A stretch of 64,000 nucleotides of DNA. It comes from Mariniflexile fucanivorans (GTDB taxonomy: Bacteria; Bacteroidota; Bacteroidia; Flavobacteriales; Flavobacteriaceae). The notes under the pieces were generated by a model that ran no database searches, had not been told where the DNA came from, and saw nothing but the letters and a program-made list of their open reading frames with translations. The stretch lies in assembly GCF_004341235.1 (NCBI RefSeq), contig NZ_SLUP01000001.1, positions 496,001-560,000 on the forward strand, read 5' to 3'. The first letter of the stretch is position 1; every line of letters begins with the position of its first letter. The position numbers and the translations under genes were made by a program. This document shows positions 1 to 8,155 of the stretch, piece by piece.

Positions 1-327
1 ACTTCTTGGAAGCACAAACTCGATGCCTTCTACATTTTCTTCAACTTTTTTAGCATCAGTTAATGATAATCTTACTTGCTTACCTTCCTGAAACCCTTTA
101 AATGGTTTGCTTGTGTTTTGGCCCCAAACAAATACACTATTGGTTGCGAAACTACCAAATAATCTATTAAATGAATTTTCTAACCCTCTAGCAGAACCCA
201 ATAAGCCAATTAGCAGTAAAATACCCCACCAAACACCCACCATAGTAAGGATAGACCTTAGTTTGTTTTTACTAAAGCTATCAAAAACTTCTTGCCACGT
301 ATCGCTTTCAAATAAAAATTTAAACAT
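1..327 (-). CDS. MacB-like ABC transporter permease, 3' end beyond window
   Basis: Partial gene; the window holds its first 109 codons. It opens MFKFLFESDTWQEVFDS, followed by a hydrophobic helix around residues 27-46 (SILTMVGVWWGILLLIGLLG), the N-terminal membrane helix of MacB/FtsX-type permeases that precedes a large periplasmic domain. It starts 2 nt after the stop of the upstream permease gene (330-1559), so it is the third gene of an ABC exporter operon of ATPase, permease and permease. The two permeases are paralogues: both begin with a short amphipathic stretch (W-QE-F-S--KN--RS) before the first helix. By family knowledge these proteins couple ATP hydrolysis to movement of lipids, peptides or drugs across the envelope. 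The substrate cannot be read from sequence. The C-terminal FtsX domain lies outside the window. Confidence 0.85.
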   Translation of the reverse strand, partial: MFKFLFESDTWQEVFDSFSKNKLRSILTMVGVWWGILLLIGLLGSARGLENSFNRLFGSFATNSVFVWGQNTSKPFKGFQEGKQVRLSLTDAKKVEENVEGIEFVLPRS

Positions 328-329
328 GT

Positions 330-1559
330 TTAGTCGTTTCTTAGTGCTACAATTGGTTTAATTTTCGATGCTCTTTTAGCTGGAAAATACCCTGCTATGG
401 CACCTGCTCCTACTAATGTTAAGGTGGCTCCTATTACCAAACTATTACTTACGCCAGGGTCTTTAATAAAATAATCCTTCAAAATGGGTTCAGCAAGTTC
501 TATAACGCCTACGCCTATTAATAGCCCAACGTAACCTGCAATAGCTGTAATTAAAATAGATTCCATTAAAATGATAGAAACAATAGATCTTGGTGTCGCT
601 CCTAATGCTTTACGAATACCTATTTCTTTGGTACGTTCTTTAACAATAAAAATCATAATATTGCTTACCCCCACAATTCCGGCAATTAAGGTTCCAAAAC
701 CAATTACCAAAATAATAACGGTTAAACCAAAAGTCATTTGGCTAACGGCTTTAGTACCTTCTGCCATGTTTCGAACTCTTACAGCCCGTTGGTCGCTACT
801 GGCTACTGAAAATCGGTCTTTAAGTTTTTTTGTAATGGATGTACTAAAAGCCAAAGCTTGATCATAATTCATTTCAGGGTTGTAGGTAAGGTTTATTTGA
901 TCGATATAATCGTTGTTACCATAAACTTGTTGAGCGGTACTTACTGGGGTATATATGATACGCTCTTCATAATCGCCGCCATCATCGGTAAAAATACCCA
1001 CAACTTTATAGGGAATACCACTTAAATTTATATACTTGCCTAAAGCTGTGGTTTTTAAAAATAGATCTTCTTCAATTTTTCTGCCAATTACAACTACTTT
1101 GGTTTTATTTTCTAAATCGTTTTGATTGATGTAACGCCCTTCTATGACATTGGTTTTTTCAAGAAATTGATGATCTGGATGCACCCCGCGTAAACTGTAG
1201 CTGCTTTGCTCATTTCTAAATGATGCTTGCACATTATTGTAAATACGAGCAGTGATAAATTCTACTTTATTGCCAAATTCATCTTTAATATAGCTAAAGT
1301 CTTCATTTTTAAATTGAATTTGTCTTCCTGCCTGAAGTCCTTTATTGGCTTTGGTTGTTTTTCCTGAATTTATATATATAGAATTTGTAGCATCATCACT
1401 AAATGCTTCAGCAAACGTGTTTTGTAAACCATTTGCAATACCAAAAAGTATAGTGAATAACAATATCGCAAAAGCCACCGTAAAACCGGAAAGTAAACTT
1501 CTGGTTCTGTTTTTATTGATACTTTGGAATATTTCTCGCCAAAGGTCTATATCAAACAT
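330..1559 (-). CDS. MacB-like ABC transporter permease (MacB_PCD-FtsX)
   Basis: A complete 409-residue permease. One N-terminal membrane helix (about residues 20-45) is followed by a roughly 230-residue periplasmic MacB_PCD domain and a C-terminal FtsX domain with three helices (about 280-305, 325-355 and 375-395). The FtsX hallmarks are visible: ERTKEIGIRKALGAT after helix 2 and PAKRASKIKPIVALR at the extreme C-terminus. The start ATG overlaps the end of the ATPase gene by 8 nt, and the next permease begins 2 nt after its stop, so the three are translated as one operon. By family it forms the membrane half of an ABC exporter or lipoprotein/lipid extractor (MacB, LolCE). Without an adjacent MacA-type membrane fusion protein in view, the substrate is unknown. 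Confidence 0.92.
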   Translation of the reverse strand: MFDIDLWREIFQSINKNRTRSLLSGFTVAFAILLFTILFGIANGLQNTFAEAFSDDATNSIYINSGKTTKANKGLQAGRQIQFKNEDFSYIKDEFGNKVEFITARIYNNVQASFRNEQSSYSLRGVHPDHQFLEKTNVIEGRYINQNDLENKTKVVVIGRKIEEDLFLKTTALGKYINLSGIPYKVVGIFTDDGGDYEERIIYTPVSTAQQVYGNNDYIDQINLTYNPEMNYDQALAFSTSITKKLKDRFSVASSDQRAVRVRNMAEGTKAVSQMTFGLTVIILVIGFGTLIAGIVGVSNIMIFIVKERTKEIGIRKALGATPRSIVSIILMESILITAIAGYVGLLIGVGVIELAEPILKDYFIKDPGVSNSLVIGATLTLVGAGAIAGYFPAKRASKIKPIVALRND

Positions 1560-2253
1560 ACTGTTCTGCTCTTACTTGGGTTACTTTTACATCTTCTAGT
1601 ATGACACCATCGCGCAGGCGGACGATACGTTTACACATATTGGCTATATCTTCTTCGTGTGTTACCATTAAAATGGTTTTGCCTTCATCATTTAACTGCT
1701 GAATAAACGCCATAATTTCATGGGAAGTTGTGGTATCTAATGCTCCTGTTGGCTCATCGGCTAATAATAATTTAGGATTTGCAGCTAAAGCGCGCGCTAT
1801 GGCTACACGTTGGTTTTGCCCCCCCGATAATTCTTTTGGTAAATGATGCGCCCAATTTGCCAAACCTACTTTTTCCAAATGAAACATAGCCAATTCTTGG
1901 CGTTCTTTACGTTTCATCCCTTGGTAATATAAAGGTAATGCCACATTTTCAAGGGCATTTTTATAATTTATAAGGTTAAAAGATTGAAAAATAAACCCTA
2001 AAAACTTGTTTCTATATACAGCAGCTTTTTTTTCGGTAAGATTTTTAATAGGCAAGCCATCTAAAATATACTCTCCAGAATCGGCTTCGTCCAACATACC
2101 TATAATATTTAGAAGTGTTGATTTTCCTGAACCAGAAGAACCCATAATGGCAACCATCTCCCCTTCTTCAACAGAAAGATTGATACCTTTTAAAACGTGT
2201 AAACTGGAATCGCCTATGGGATAGGATTTGTGAAGATTTTTGATTTCTAACAT
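1552..2253 (-). CDS. MacB/LolD-type ABC transporter ATP-binding protein
   Basis: A 233-residue ABC ATPase that powers the two permeases transcribed after it. All nucleotide-binding motifs are present: Walker A GSSGSGKST (about residues 38-46), Q-loop FQSFNL, signature LSGGQ followed by NQRVAIARAL, Walker B LLLADEPTGALD and H-loop MVTHEE. The GALD after Walker B and the overall length match the LolD/MacB/FtsE branch. It is the first gene of its operon and overlaps the next by 8 nt. An 80-bp AT-rich leader separates it from the gene upstream. Family assignment is secure; substrate is not. Confidence 0.95.
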   Translation of the reverse strand: MLEIKNLHKSYPIGDSSLHVLKGINLSVEEGEMVAIMGSSGSGKSTLLNIIGMLDEADSGEYILDGLPIKNLTEKKAAVYRNKFLGFIFQSFNLINYKNALENVALPLYYQGMKRKERQELAMFHLEKVGLANWAHHLPKELSGGQNQRVAIARALAANPKLLLADEPTGALDTTTSHEIMAFIQQLNDEGKTILMVTHEEDIANMCKRIVRLRDGVILEDVKVTQVRAEQYV

Positions 2254-2336
2254 ACTTTGATTGATTTAGCGTGAAGCTATATAATTAGACTAACTATACA
2301 AAGAAATGTTACACAAAATGAACAAAAAAGTTTTTA

Positions 2337-2555
2337 TTACTTTTTTAACTTCTTGTATTTTAAATAAATAAAGTAGCCTAAACCGCCAACCAAAAGATAC
2401 GGGATTGCCATTAAATATACAATACCATCATTAATACCCTTGGCGGCTGTTTGGGTTTCTTCACTTTCAAGAACCGCTCTACACATGGCGCACTGAGCAT
2501 TACTTTCTAGATAAAAGAAAAGAGAAAAGACAAGAAAGATGATTTTTGTTTTCAT
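2337..2555 (-). CDS. Small membrane protein of the oxidase assembly cluster
   Basis: A 72-residue protein with a signal peptide (MKTKIIFLVFSLFFYLESNAQ), a CAMC dithiol motif directly after the predicted cleavage site, and one membrane helix near the C-terminus (YLMAIPYLLVGGLGYFIYL) followed by a basic KYKKLKK tail. The reading frame is open for 13 more codons upstream, but that stretch is a dispersed repeat (2561-2586), so I start at the internal ATG at 2555. It follows the DUF420 and SCO1 genes on the same strand and probably shares their transcript. I do not recognise a named family. The extracytoplasmic CxxC next to SCO1 suggests a part in copper or thiol chemistry of cytochrome oxidase assembly, which is inference. 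Confidence 0.7.
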   Translation of the reverse strand: MKTKIIFLVFSLFFYLESNAQCAMCRAVLESEETQTAAKGINDGIVYLMAIPYLLVGGLGYFIYLKYKKLKK

Positions 2556-2560
2556 TTTAC

Positions 2561-2586
2561 AGATGGCTTGGTTCCTCGTGATGACG
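2561..2586. repeat. Dispersed intergenic repeat, family A
   Basis: A copy of the REP-like element of the form AGATTGCnTCGTnCCTCG followed by nnATGACG. It sits between the DUF420 gene and the small CAMC protein and creates a false N-terminal extension of the latter. Further copies are at 3228-3252 and 9665-9696. Confidence 0.65.
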
Positions 2587-3123
2587 TTAGACATAATAAG
2601 GTGAAATCATTATATAAACAATAACCCCTGTAACCGCTACATATAACCATAACGGAAAGGTTATTTTTGCTATTTTTTTATGCTTCTCTATGTTATTGGT
2701 AATCGCCCTAACATAAGTTATTAATACAAACGGAATGATAATAATAGACAGTAAAATATGGGTTAGTAAGATAAAATAATACACATATTTAATGGGCCCT
2801 TCACCTCCAAATTTGGTGGAATCGCTCGTCATATGGTACGCAACATACATCACCAAGAATAATGCAGAACACCAAATAGCGGTCGTCATCAAATTTTCGT
2901 GAAGTACAATTTTTTTGTTTTTAATAGCGAAAAAAGCAATCACTAAAATAACGGCCGTTAATCCATTGATAGTCGCATAAATAGGTGGTAAAAATGATAA
3001 TGGTTCTACATTAGGTATTTTAACACCAAATAAAATAGCCACTACTATTGGTATAACTACAGACAATATTACAATGAGTTTATTGTATTTTTTATCGTCT
3101 AAAATTTCTTTATTTTTATTCAT
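2587..3123 (-). CDS. DUF420 family membrane protein (CtaM/YozB-like)
   Basis: A 178-residue polytopic protein with about five helices, with conserved histidines in the membrane part: LHENLMTTAIW, YVAYHMTS and LLTHILLSIIIIP. This matches the DUF420 family, whose staphylococcal member CtaM is needed for function of an aa3-type quinol oxidase. The gene lies directly after the SCO1 gene and before the CAMC protein. Its place in an oxidase assembly cluster supports a role in maturation of the haem-copper oxidase, possibly haem or copper insertion. Start is ATG followed by a lysine-rich N-terminus (MNKNKEILDDKKYNK), which should be cytoplasmic. Confidence 0.8.
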   Translation of the reverse strand: MNKNKEILDDKKYNKLIVILSVVIPIVVAILFGVKIPNVEPLSFLPPIYATINGLTAVILVIAFFAIKNKKIVLHENLMTTAIWCSALFLVMYVAYHMTSDSTKFGGEGPIKYVYYFILLTHILLSIIIIPFVLITYVRAITNNIEKHKKIAKITFPLWLYVAVTGVIVYIMISPYYV

Positions 3124-3227
3124 TGGCTATTTTAAATTTGATTTTTTCAACTATTAAAAATTTAAAAAACGACATTACGAAAAAGGCTCAACAGAAATAA
3201 TCTTTTGAATTGGAACTCCAAAATATA

Positions 3228-3252
3228 AGATTGCCTCGTACCTCGCAATGAC
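3228..3252. repeat. Dispersed intergenic repeat, family A
   Basis: Reads AGATTGCCTCGTACCTCGCA then ATGACA, in the 135-bp gap between the DUF420 and SCO1 genes, ending just before the SCO1 stop. It matches the repeats at 2561-2586 and 9665-9696. The gap otherwise holds only AT-rich sequence. Confidence 0.65.
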
Positions 3253-3258
3253 AAAAAC

Positions 3259-4002
3259 TTATTCACTAAGTAACTTTTTAATATCTTCTTTTAAAGCACT
3301 AATTTCTTCTGGAGCACCGTCGTCATCTACTTTTTCAGTTTCTGAAGCAATACCTCTATAATAAATAATTGGGTTTCCAAATTCATCCTTTCTTGAACGG
3401 ATGAACCCATTTTTGTCGATTAAAGCAAAATTTCCAGAATGCTCAAAACCACCAGCGGCATCTTCTTCTTCCGCTGTATAAAGATTAAAACCTTCGTTTG
3501 AAAGTTTATATATAGCATCCTTATCACCCGTCATTAAATGCCAATTTGGATTGGTTACACCATACTTTTCGGCATATTCCTTAAGAATCTCTGTGGTATC
3601 GTAATCCGGATTTATGGTGAAAGATGCCACCCCAAAATTTTCAAAGCCTTTAAATGCATTTTGAACTTGAATCAGGTTGGCATTCATACGCGGGCAAATG
3701 GTAGGGCAGGTTGTAAAAAAGAATTCTACAACATAAACTTTTCCTTCGTAATCTTTATTGGTTATGTTTTTGCCATTTTGGTCGGTAAAAGAGAAATCGG
3801 GTACTTTTTTAGCCACTCCGTTAATTTCTATGAATGCTAAATCTGAGAGTTTTGTTTTTCCGTTAGCAAAATCGCTTCTGCTTTCATCCCTAGTCACATC
3901 GTTATTAGAAATTCTATCTACAATTTTTGGAACGAAAATGATACCAAAAACTAGAATAATAAAGGCAATTCCTATGTAAGAATAATTTGTTTTTTTGCTC
4001 AT
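3259..4002 (-). CDS. SCO1/SenC copper chaperone for cytochrome oxidase
   Basis: A 247-residue membrane-anchored thioredoxin-fold protein. It has an N-terminal helix (about residues 9-26), then the SCO domain with the copper-binding motif CPTICP (Cys99 and Cys103) after VVEFFFTT and the distal histidine at residue 188 in GGFEHSGNFALIDKNG. These three residues are the metal ligands of the family, which delivers copper to the CuA site of oxidase subunit II. A degenerate relative lies immediately upstream (4099-4815). It is co-directional with the DUF420 and CAMC genes and forms an assembly unit with them. The family call is secure; whether it acts on CuA here or more generally as a thiol reductase is inferred. 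Confidence 0.93.
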   Translation of the reverse strand: MSKKTNYSYIGIAFIILVFGIIFVPKIVDRISNNDVTRDESRSDFANGKTKLSDLAFIEINGVAKKVPDFSFTDQNGKNITNKDYEGKVYVVEFFFTTCPTICPRMNANLIQVQNAFKGFENFGVASFTINPDYDTTEILKEYAEKYGVTNPNWHLMTGDKDAIYKLSNEGFNLYTAEEEDAAGGFEHSGNFALIDKNGFIRSRKDEFGNPIIYYRGIASETEKVDDDGAPEEISALKEDIKKLLSE

Positions 4003-4098
4003 TATTTCTTTATTAAATTCAATTAAAATTGATAGGTTTTGACTATGCTAAAACACTTCAAAGTCGATTCCTGCCCAAGAGCAAGAAAGACAATCAAT

Positions 4099-4815
4099 TT
4101 AATTGGCCGTTTCTTTTAAATCGTTTGCTCTTCGTGTTGATGAATCGAATTCACCTTTTCTTATTTGCCTATATTCGGTAAATAATATACGTAAATCGTC
4201 GCTCATTTTATTCTTTATTTCTGCAACCTCAATACAATTGTAAGCGCTTAACAAGTACGTTGGTGCTTGCTTCGAGATTTCATTATCGGTTCTATCGTCT
4301 AATCTTCCTCTTTGGTTTAAATCTTTGTCGACTATAAAAACATCATTCGTAGATAAATTATTTGTTAAACCGGTTTTACTTTTCAAACTTGTAAACACAT
4401 TTTCTATAGCTTCAGGTTCACCAAATACAAAATGCCAAAACCTCAAATCTTCATAACCAGTAATTTCGGCTTTAAGCTTTTCAACTTCAGCTTCCGTGCC
4501 ATTAGGCACTAAAATAACGATTTGAAATTTTTTAAAACCTTTAAATTTATCGTACACCAATTCTTTTAAATTAGAAGCCACAATATTGTTTTCAATTGGG
4601 TTAGAACCTAGAAAGCCTAATATGGTAATATGGTCTTTCAAAACAACTTTTTCTTCGGAATTTGAATGAAATTGATTGATATCCAAAACCGATTGATTTA
4701 CAATATCAAGCGGTGTATAATGATGTGTTGCCGGGTATAAAAACAACAAGAAAGTAACGGGAAGAAAGAATAAAATTCCTAAAATTAAATACCTACCTGC
4801 TTTTTTATACTCCAT
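4099..4815 (-). CDS. SCO1-like membrane protein lacking the CxxxC site
   Basis: 238 residues from the ATG at 4815; 19 further codons are open upstream (ATG at 4872), but MEYKKAGRYL places a positively charged N-terminus directly before the membrane helix (residues 9-27). No named family is obvious, but it can be aligned by eye to the neighbouring SCO1: ITILGFLGSNP sits where SCO1 has VVEFFFTTCP, FQIVILVPNGTE where SCO1 has VASFTINPDYD, LRFWHFVFGEPEAI where SCO1 has PNWHLMTGDKDAI, and DVFIVDKDLNQRGRLD where SCO1 has NFALIDKNGFIRSRKD. Both copper cysteines and the ligand histidine are missing; the only cysteine is residue 194. It lies between a terminator (4932-4964) and SCO1, so it probably heads the SCO1 transcript. 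Function unknown; a non-catalytic SCO partner is inferred. Confidence 0.7.
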   Translation of the reverse strand: MEYKKAGRYLILGILFFLPVTFLLFLYPATHHYTPLDIVNQSVLDINQFHSNSEEKVVLKDHITILGFLGSNPIENNIVASNLKELVYDKFKGFKKFQIVILVPNGTEAEVEKLKAEITGYEDLRFWHFVFGEPEAIENVFTSLKSKTGLTNNLSTNDVFIVDKDLNQRGRLDDRTDNEISKQAPTYLLSAYNCIEVAEIKNKMSDDLRILFTEYRQIRKGEFDSSTRRANDLKETAN

Positions 4816-4931
4816 TAAAAACGTGTTTATTATGTGTGTGTTTATTTTTTTAATGGCACATAGAACATTCATGTAATCATTGCCTTATGTCTCGAAATAT
4901 CGTTATGAATGTTTCAATTAAATGCAAAAAT

Positions 4932-4964
4932 AAATAAAGGTGGTTTAAAAAACCACCTTTATTT
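4932..4964 (-). terminator. Intrinsic terminator after the oxidase subunit IV gene
   Basis: A perfect 15-bp inverted repeat AAATAAAGGTGGTTT with a 3-nt loop, lying 47 nt past the stop of the subunit IV gene. The stem's own outer A/T pairs give the U-rich end in either direction. It separates the ctaB to subunit IV operon from the SCO assembly genes. Confidence 0.75.
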
Positions 4965-5011
4965 AACACTTTAACACTTCTATTTTCTCGATTCGGGTTT
5001 ATTTAAATTAA

Positions 5012-5392
5012 TTAAAAATCTCTTTTAATAAAACCTTCATCATACACTCTAAAAACGTAACCGCCTTCTTGTAATAAAATGAAAATTAAATATAAAATCA
5101 AGAATACGGCTGTCCAAACCACAGCACGTCTTAAACCTTTAGTTTCATCGCGCATGTGCATAAAATCCCAAGTAATATAATAGGCCTTAACTAAGGTTAG
5201 GATAATGAATATCCAGTTAAGGGCTTTCATGCCTAAAACATGTGCCATTAAAGGTTCTGGTTTGTATATACCCAATACAACTTCAATTGCAGTTACAATG
5301 GTTAAAAGTATTAAAACACCCCAAATTTTTTGAGTGTTCGATTTAAACTTAACTAAACCTTTAAATATTTCTAATTTATGTGCGTGTGCCAT
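5012..5392 (-). CDS. Cytochrome c oxidase subunit IV (bacterial COX4 type)
   Basis: A 126-residue protein with three membrane helices (about residues 22-42, 54-72 and 88-107) matching the bacterial COX4 family found as the last, small subunit of caa3-type oxidases. The family motif around the second and third helices (LTLVKAYYITWDFMHMRDE) is visible. It is co-directional with two subunit III genes and ctaB and ends the operon before the hairpin at 4932-4964. The role is structural or in assembly in the inner membrane. The His-containing N-terminus (MAHAHKLEIFKG) resembles the His-rich N-termini of CtaD and ActF elsewhere in the window. Confidence 0.85.
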   Translation of the reverse strand: MAHAHKLEIFKGLVKFKSNTQKIWGVLILLTIVTAIEVVLGIYKPEPLMAHVLGMKALNWIFIILTLVKAYYITWDFMHMRDETKGLRRAVVWTAVFLILYLIFILLQEGGYVFRVYDEGFIKRDF

Positions 5393-5445
5393 TTTTTTAA
5401 GTTGTTTAGATTTCCTTATTTAAGGATGACAAAAATATTATTAAA

Positions 5446-6426
5446 TTAAACTAGGTAGAAGAACGTAAATACAAATACCCAAACTAAATCCACAAAATGC
5501 CAGTATAACCCTACCTTTTCAACCATTTCGTAATTTTTGCGTCTTTCGTAAGTTCCTAGAACAACATTAAAGAAAATAATAATGTTAATTATAACTCCCG
5601 ATAGTACGTGAAAACCGTGAAACCCTGTGATAAAGAAAAAGAAATCGGCAAATAACGGTGCTCCATATTCGTTTTGGTGCAAGTTTGCGCCTTCCACTAC
5701 ATGTGTTCCATTTGCCTTTAACTGTTTTAAAGATTCCGCTCTAGTTAATACTGTTTTATGACCATGTTCATCTAATATTTGAGTTCTTACTAAAATATTA
5801 TCGTGGTTTTCTAAACCGTGCATGACTTCATCCATCGTATAGGTTGGTAAAGTGCCTTCACTTACAAACCAAACACCATTTTTACTTTCATGCTGCACTC
5901 TTTCTCCTTCACCAGCAACCACAAAGTCGCGCAATGCAACACGATTACCATCTGTATCAACAAATTGAAGAATATTTCCTCCTTTAGTTTGTACAGCGCC
6001 AAAATCGCCTTTTATAAATGTTGCCCATTCCCAAGCTTGAGATCCTACGAATATGATACCACCAATAATGGTTAAAAACATATATAGCGTTACTTTCGCT
6101 TTGTTTAAATGATGGCCAGCATTAACCGCCAATACCATGGTTACAGAAGACATGATAAGTACAAACGTCATAAACGCCACATATATCATGGGGTGTTCTT
6201 GACCGTGTAAAAACGGTACATGCGTAAATACCTCATCGGCTATTGGCCATGAATCAATAAATTTGAATCTTGAAAACCCATAAGCAGCTAAAAACGCCGA
6301 AAAGGTTAATGCATCTGAAACGATGAAAAACCACATCATCATTTTACCGTAACTTGCTTTTAAAGGCTCATTGCCTCCTCCCCAAGTTTTAACTTCTGTT
6401 CCAGTGTTTGCAACTGTAGTACTCAT
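5446..6426 (-). CDS. ctaE: Cytochrome c oxidase subunit III, long form with a loop insertion
   Basis: 326 residues. The canonical subunit III parts are clear: first helix MMMWFFIVSDALTFSAFLAA, SQAWEWATFI, the conserved FFFFITGFHGFHVLSG and the C-terminal YWHFVDLVWVFVFTFFYL. Between the WEW helix (ending near residue 138) and ITGFHGFHV (from about 258) lies a hydrophilic insertion of about 115 residues, where ordinary subunit III proteins have only a short loop. The insertion should lie outside the membrane. The gene sits between a second, short subunit III (6567-7148) and subunit IV. Subunit III stabilises the haem-copper core in subunit I and helps proton delivery. The family call is firm; the insertion's job is unknown. 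Confidence 0.92.
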   Translation of the reverse strand: MSTTVANTGTEVKTWGGGNEPLKASYGKMMMWFFIVSDALTFSAFLAAYGFSRFKFIDSWPIADEVFTHVPFLHGQEHPMIYVAFMTFVLIMSSVTMVLAVNAGHHLNKAKVTLYMFLTIIGGIIFVGSQAWEWATFIKGDFGAVQTKGGNILQFVDTDGNRVALRDFVVAGEGERVQHESKNGVWFVSEGTLPTYTMDEVMHGLENHDNILVRTQILDEHGHKTVLTRAESLKQLKANGTHVVEGANLHQNEYGAPLFADFFFFITGFHGFHVLSGVIINIIIFFNVVLGTYERRKNYEMVEKVGLYWHFVDLVWVFVFTFFYLV

Positions 6427-6566
6427 ATATGTTGGTTTTTATTTAAAAGTTGGACAAAAATAGTTAATTTATCTATTTAATAAAACATACATCATTAAAT
6501 TTTAAAAAATCAATAAACATAAAAACATTTTAAAATATGATATAAGTCATTTTAAAAGCCATAAAT

Positions 6567-7148
6567 CTATCTTACAAAGTATAGGAATAAAAAGAGATAT
6601 ACCCATAAAATATCTATGAAATGCCAAAAAGTAGCCGCCAATTCAAAACCAAGCATTTTTGTTGCTGTGTACTTTTGTTTAAAATGATTATAAATTACAA
6701 CCAATAAGCAAATTAGCCCTACAACTACATGCAGAATATGCACAACGGCAATTAAATAGATGTAAGACATGGTCACATTGCTAGTTGGTCCCGTAAAATT
6801 ATAACCCAAATCGATTATTTGCTGAAAACCAGAAAATTGAAAATAAATGAAGACCATACCTAAAATAAGTGTGATGATCAACCCAACTGTGGTTAACACC
6901 CTATTATTGTTTTTTAAAGCTTTTTTGGCTAAAATAAATGATAGACTGCTTATCATAATCATAACCGTGCTAATTATAAACGCATTTGGCAATTGAAAAT
7001 CTTTCAACCAATCGGGTCTAGAACTGCTTACAACAAAAGCACTCGTCCACCCTGCAAACGACATAATAAGTGAAATAATACCAAACCAAAGCATCATTTT
7101 TTTGGCTCTACCGTGTTTTTCCTCTAAAGTACCTTGAGTTAAATCCAT
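6567..7148 (-). CDS. Cytochrome c oxidase subunit III family protein, short form
   Basis: A 193-residue, five-helix protein. It carries the subunit III C-terminal signature ATFWHFIDILWVYLFLFLYF and the internal VVHILHVVVGL that corresponds to GFHGFHVLSG in the long paralogue next door. The gene starts 2 nt after the stop of ctaB, so the two are co-transcribed. Two adjacent subunit III genes of unequal length recur in Bacteroidota oxidase clusters; whether both enter the same complex cannot be read from sequence. A 140-bp AT-rich gap separates it from the long subunit III. Confidence 0.9.
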   Translation of the reverse strand: MDLTQGTLEEKHGRAKKMMLWFGIISLIMSFAGWTSAFVVSSSRPDWLKDFQLPNAFIISTVMIMISSLSFILAKKALKNNNRVLTTVGLIITLILGMVFIYFQFSGFQQIIDLGYNFTGPTSNVTMSYIYLIAVVHILHVVVGLICLLVVIYNHFKQKYTATKMLGFELAATFWHFIDILWVYLFLFLYFVR

Positions 7149-7150
7149 AA

Positions 7151-8044
7151 TTATCTAATAAATTTATCTATAACATATACTATTTGCATTAACGAAATGT
7201 AAGACACGCTAACAAGCATAAGCTGTCTAGCGGCTTTTTCGGTCATCAATTTAAACAAGCGAATGGCGTAATACAGCATCCACAATCCTAAAGCAAAAAC
7301 AATAATTGCCGACACGATTGATAATTGCAAGCGTCCTGTAAATCCAAAAACGGGAATTATAGACACCAACAACGTCCAAATACTGTACATAATCACTTGT
7401 ACCGCAGTCCCTTTATCTTGTTTTCCTGTTGGCAACATAAAGAACCCTGCTTTTTCATAATCTTTAAACAAAAACCAACCAATAGCCCAAAAATGTGGGA
7501 ATTGCCAAAAAAACTGTAAAGCAAACAAAGTTCCTGGTTCTATACCAAAATTATCGGTCGCCGCTACCCAACCCAACATAAATGGAATGGCACCCGGAAT
7601 AGCCCCCACAAAAACCGATATAGGGGTTTTAGTTTTTAGCGGCGTATAAACACAGGTATATAAAAATATGGAAATAGCACCAAACATAGCCGTTTGCTTG
7701 TTTATGCTGTATAAAATAATAATACCTAAAAGGGTAAAAACAGAGGCGATTACAAATGCCGAAGTAACACTCATACGGCCCGCAGGTATGGGTCTGTATT
7801 TGGTTCTTTCCATTAAAGCATCCAAATCTTTTTCAATAATTTGATTGAATGCGTTTGATGCGCCTACCATAAAATAGCCGCCCAATGCCAATAAAATTAA
7901 GATTTTAAAATCGACTGTTTCAACACCTAACAAATAACCAGCAATGGATGAAAACACCACGCTTAATGACAATCGCATTTTTGTGATTTCCTTAAAATCT
8001 GATAGTACAGAAGGCGCTTTTACCGACGTTTTTTTATTGCTCAA
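7151..8044 (-). CDS. ctaB: Protoheme IX farnesyltransferase (haem O synthase)
   Basis: A 297-residue UbiA-superfamily prenyltransferase with about nine helices that attaches a farnesyl group to haem B to make haem O, the precursor of the haem A used in this oxidase. The catalytic Asp-rich motif NAFNQIIEKDLDALMERT (about residues 64-81) is followed by YRPIPAGRM, typical of CtaB/CyoE. It is the first gene of a leftward operon running through two subunit III genes and subunit IV. A promoter of the Bacteroidota type lies about 36 bp upstream (8080-8110). The N-terminus MSNKKTSVKAPSVLSDFKEI is cytoplasmic and fits the ATG at 8044. Confidence 0.95.
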   Translation of the reverse strand: MSNKKTSVKAPSVLSDFKEITKMRLSLSVVFSSIAGYLLGVETVDFKILILLALGGYFMVGASNAFNQIIEKDLDALMERTKYRPIPAGRMSVTSAFVIASVFTLLGIIILYSINKQTAMFGAISIFLYTCVYTPLKTKTPISVFVGAIPGAIPFMLGWVAATDNFGIEPGTLFALQFFWQFPHFWAIGWFLFKDYEKAGFFMLPTGKQDKGTAVQVIMYSIWTLLVSIIPVFGFTGRLQLSIVSAIIVFALGLWMLYYAIRLFKLMTEKAARQLMLVSVSYISLMQIVYVIDKFIR

Positions 8045-8079
8045 TAGTATATTTACTTAACCGCTTTGTATTGCGAGTG

Positions 8080-8110
8080 CAAAGATACTTCATTAAAGCA
8101 TTTTGGGCAA
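8080..8110 (-). promoter_or_regulatory. Bacteroidota-type promoter for ctaB operon
   Basis: On the minus strand TTG (8108-8110) is followed after exactly 20 nt by TATCTTTG (8080-8087). This fits the family's -33 TTG / -7 TAnnTTTG consensus. It points into ctaB, whose ATG is about 36 nt downstream. Confidence 0.7.
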
Positions 8111-8155
8111 TGCTTTTTATTGGTAATTTATTTAACGGAAAAATACTGATTATTT

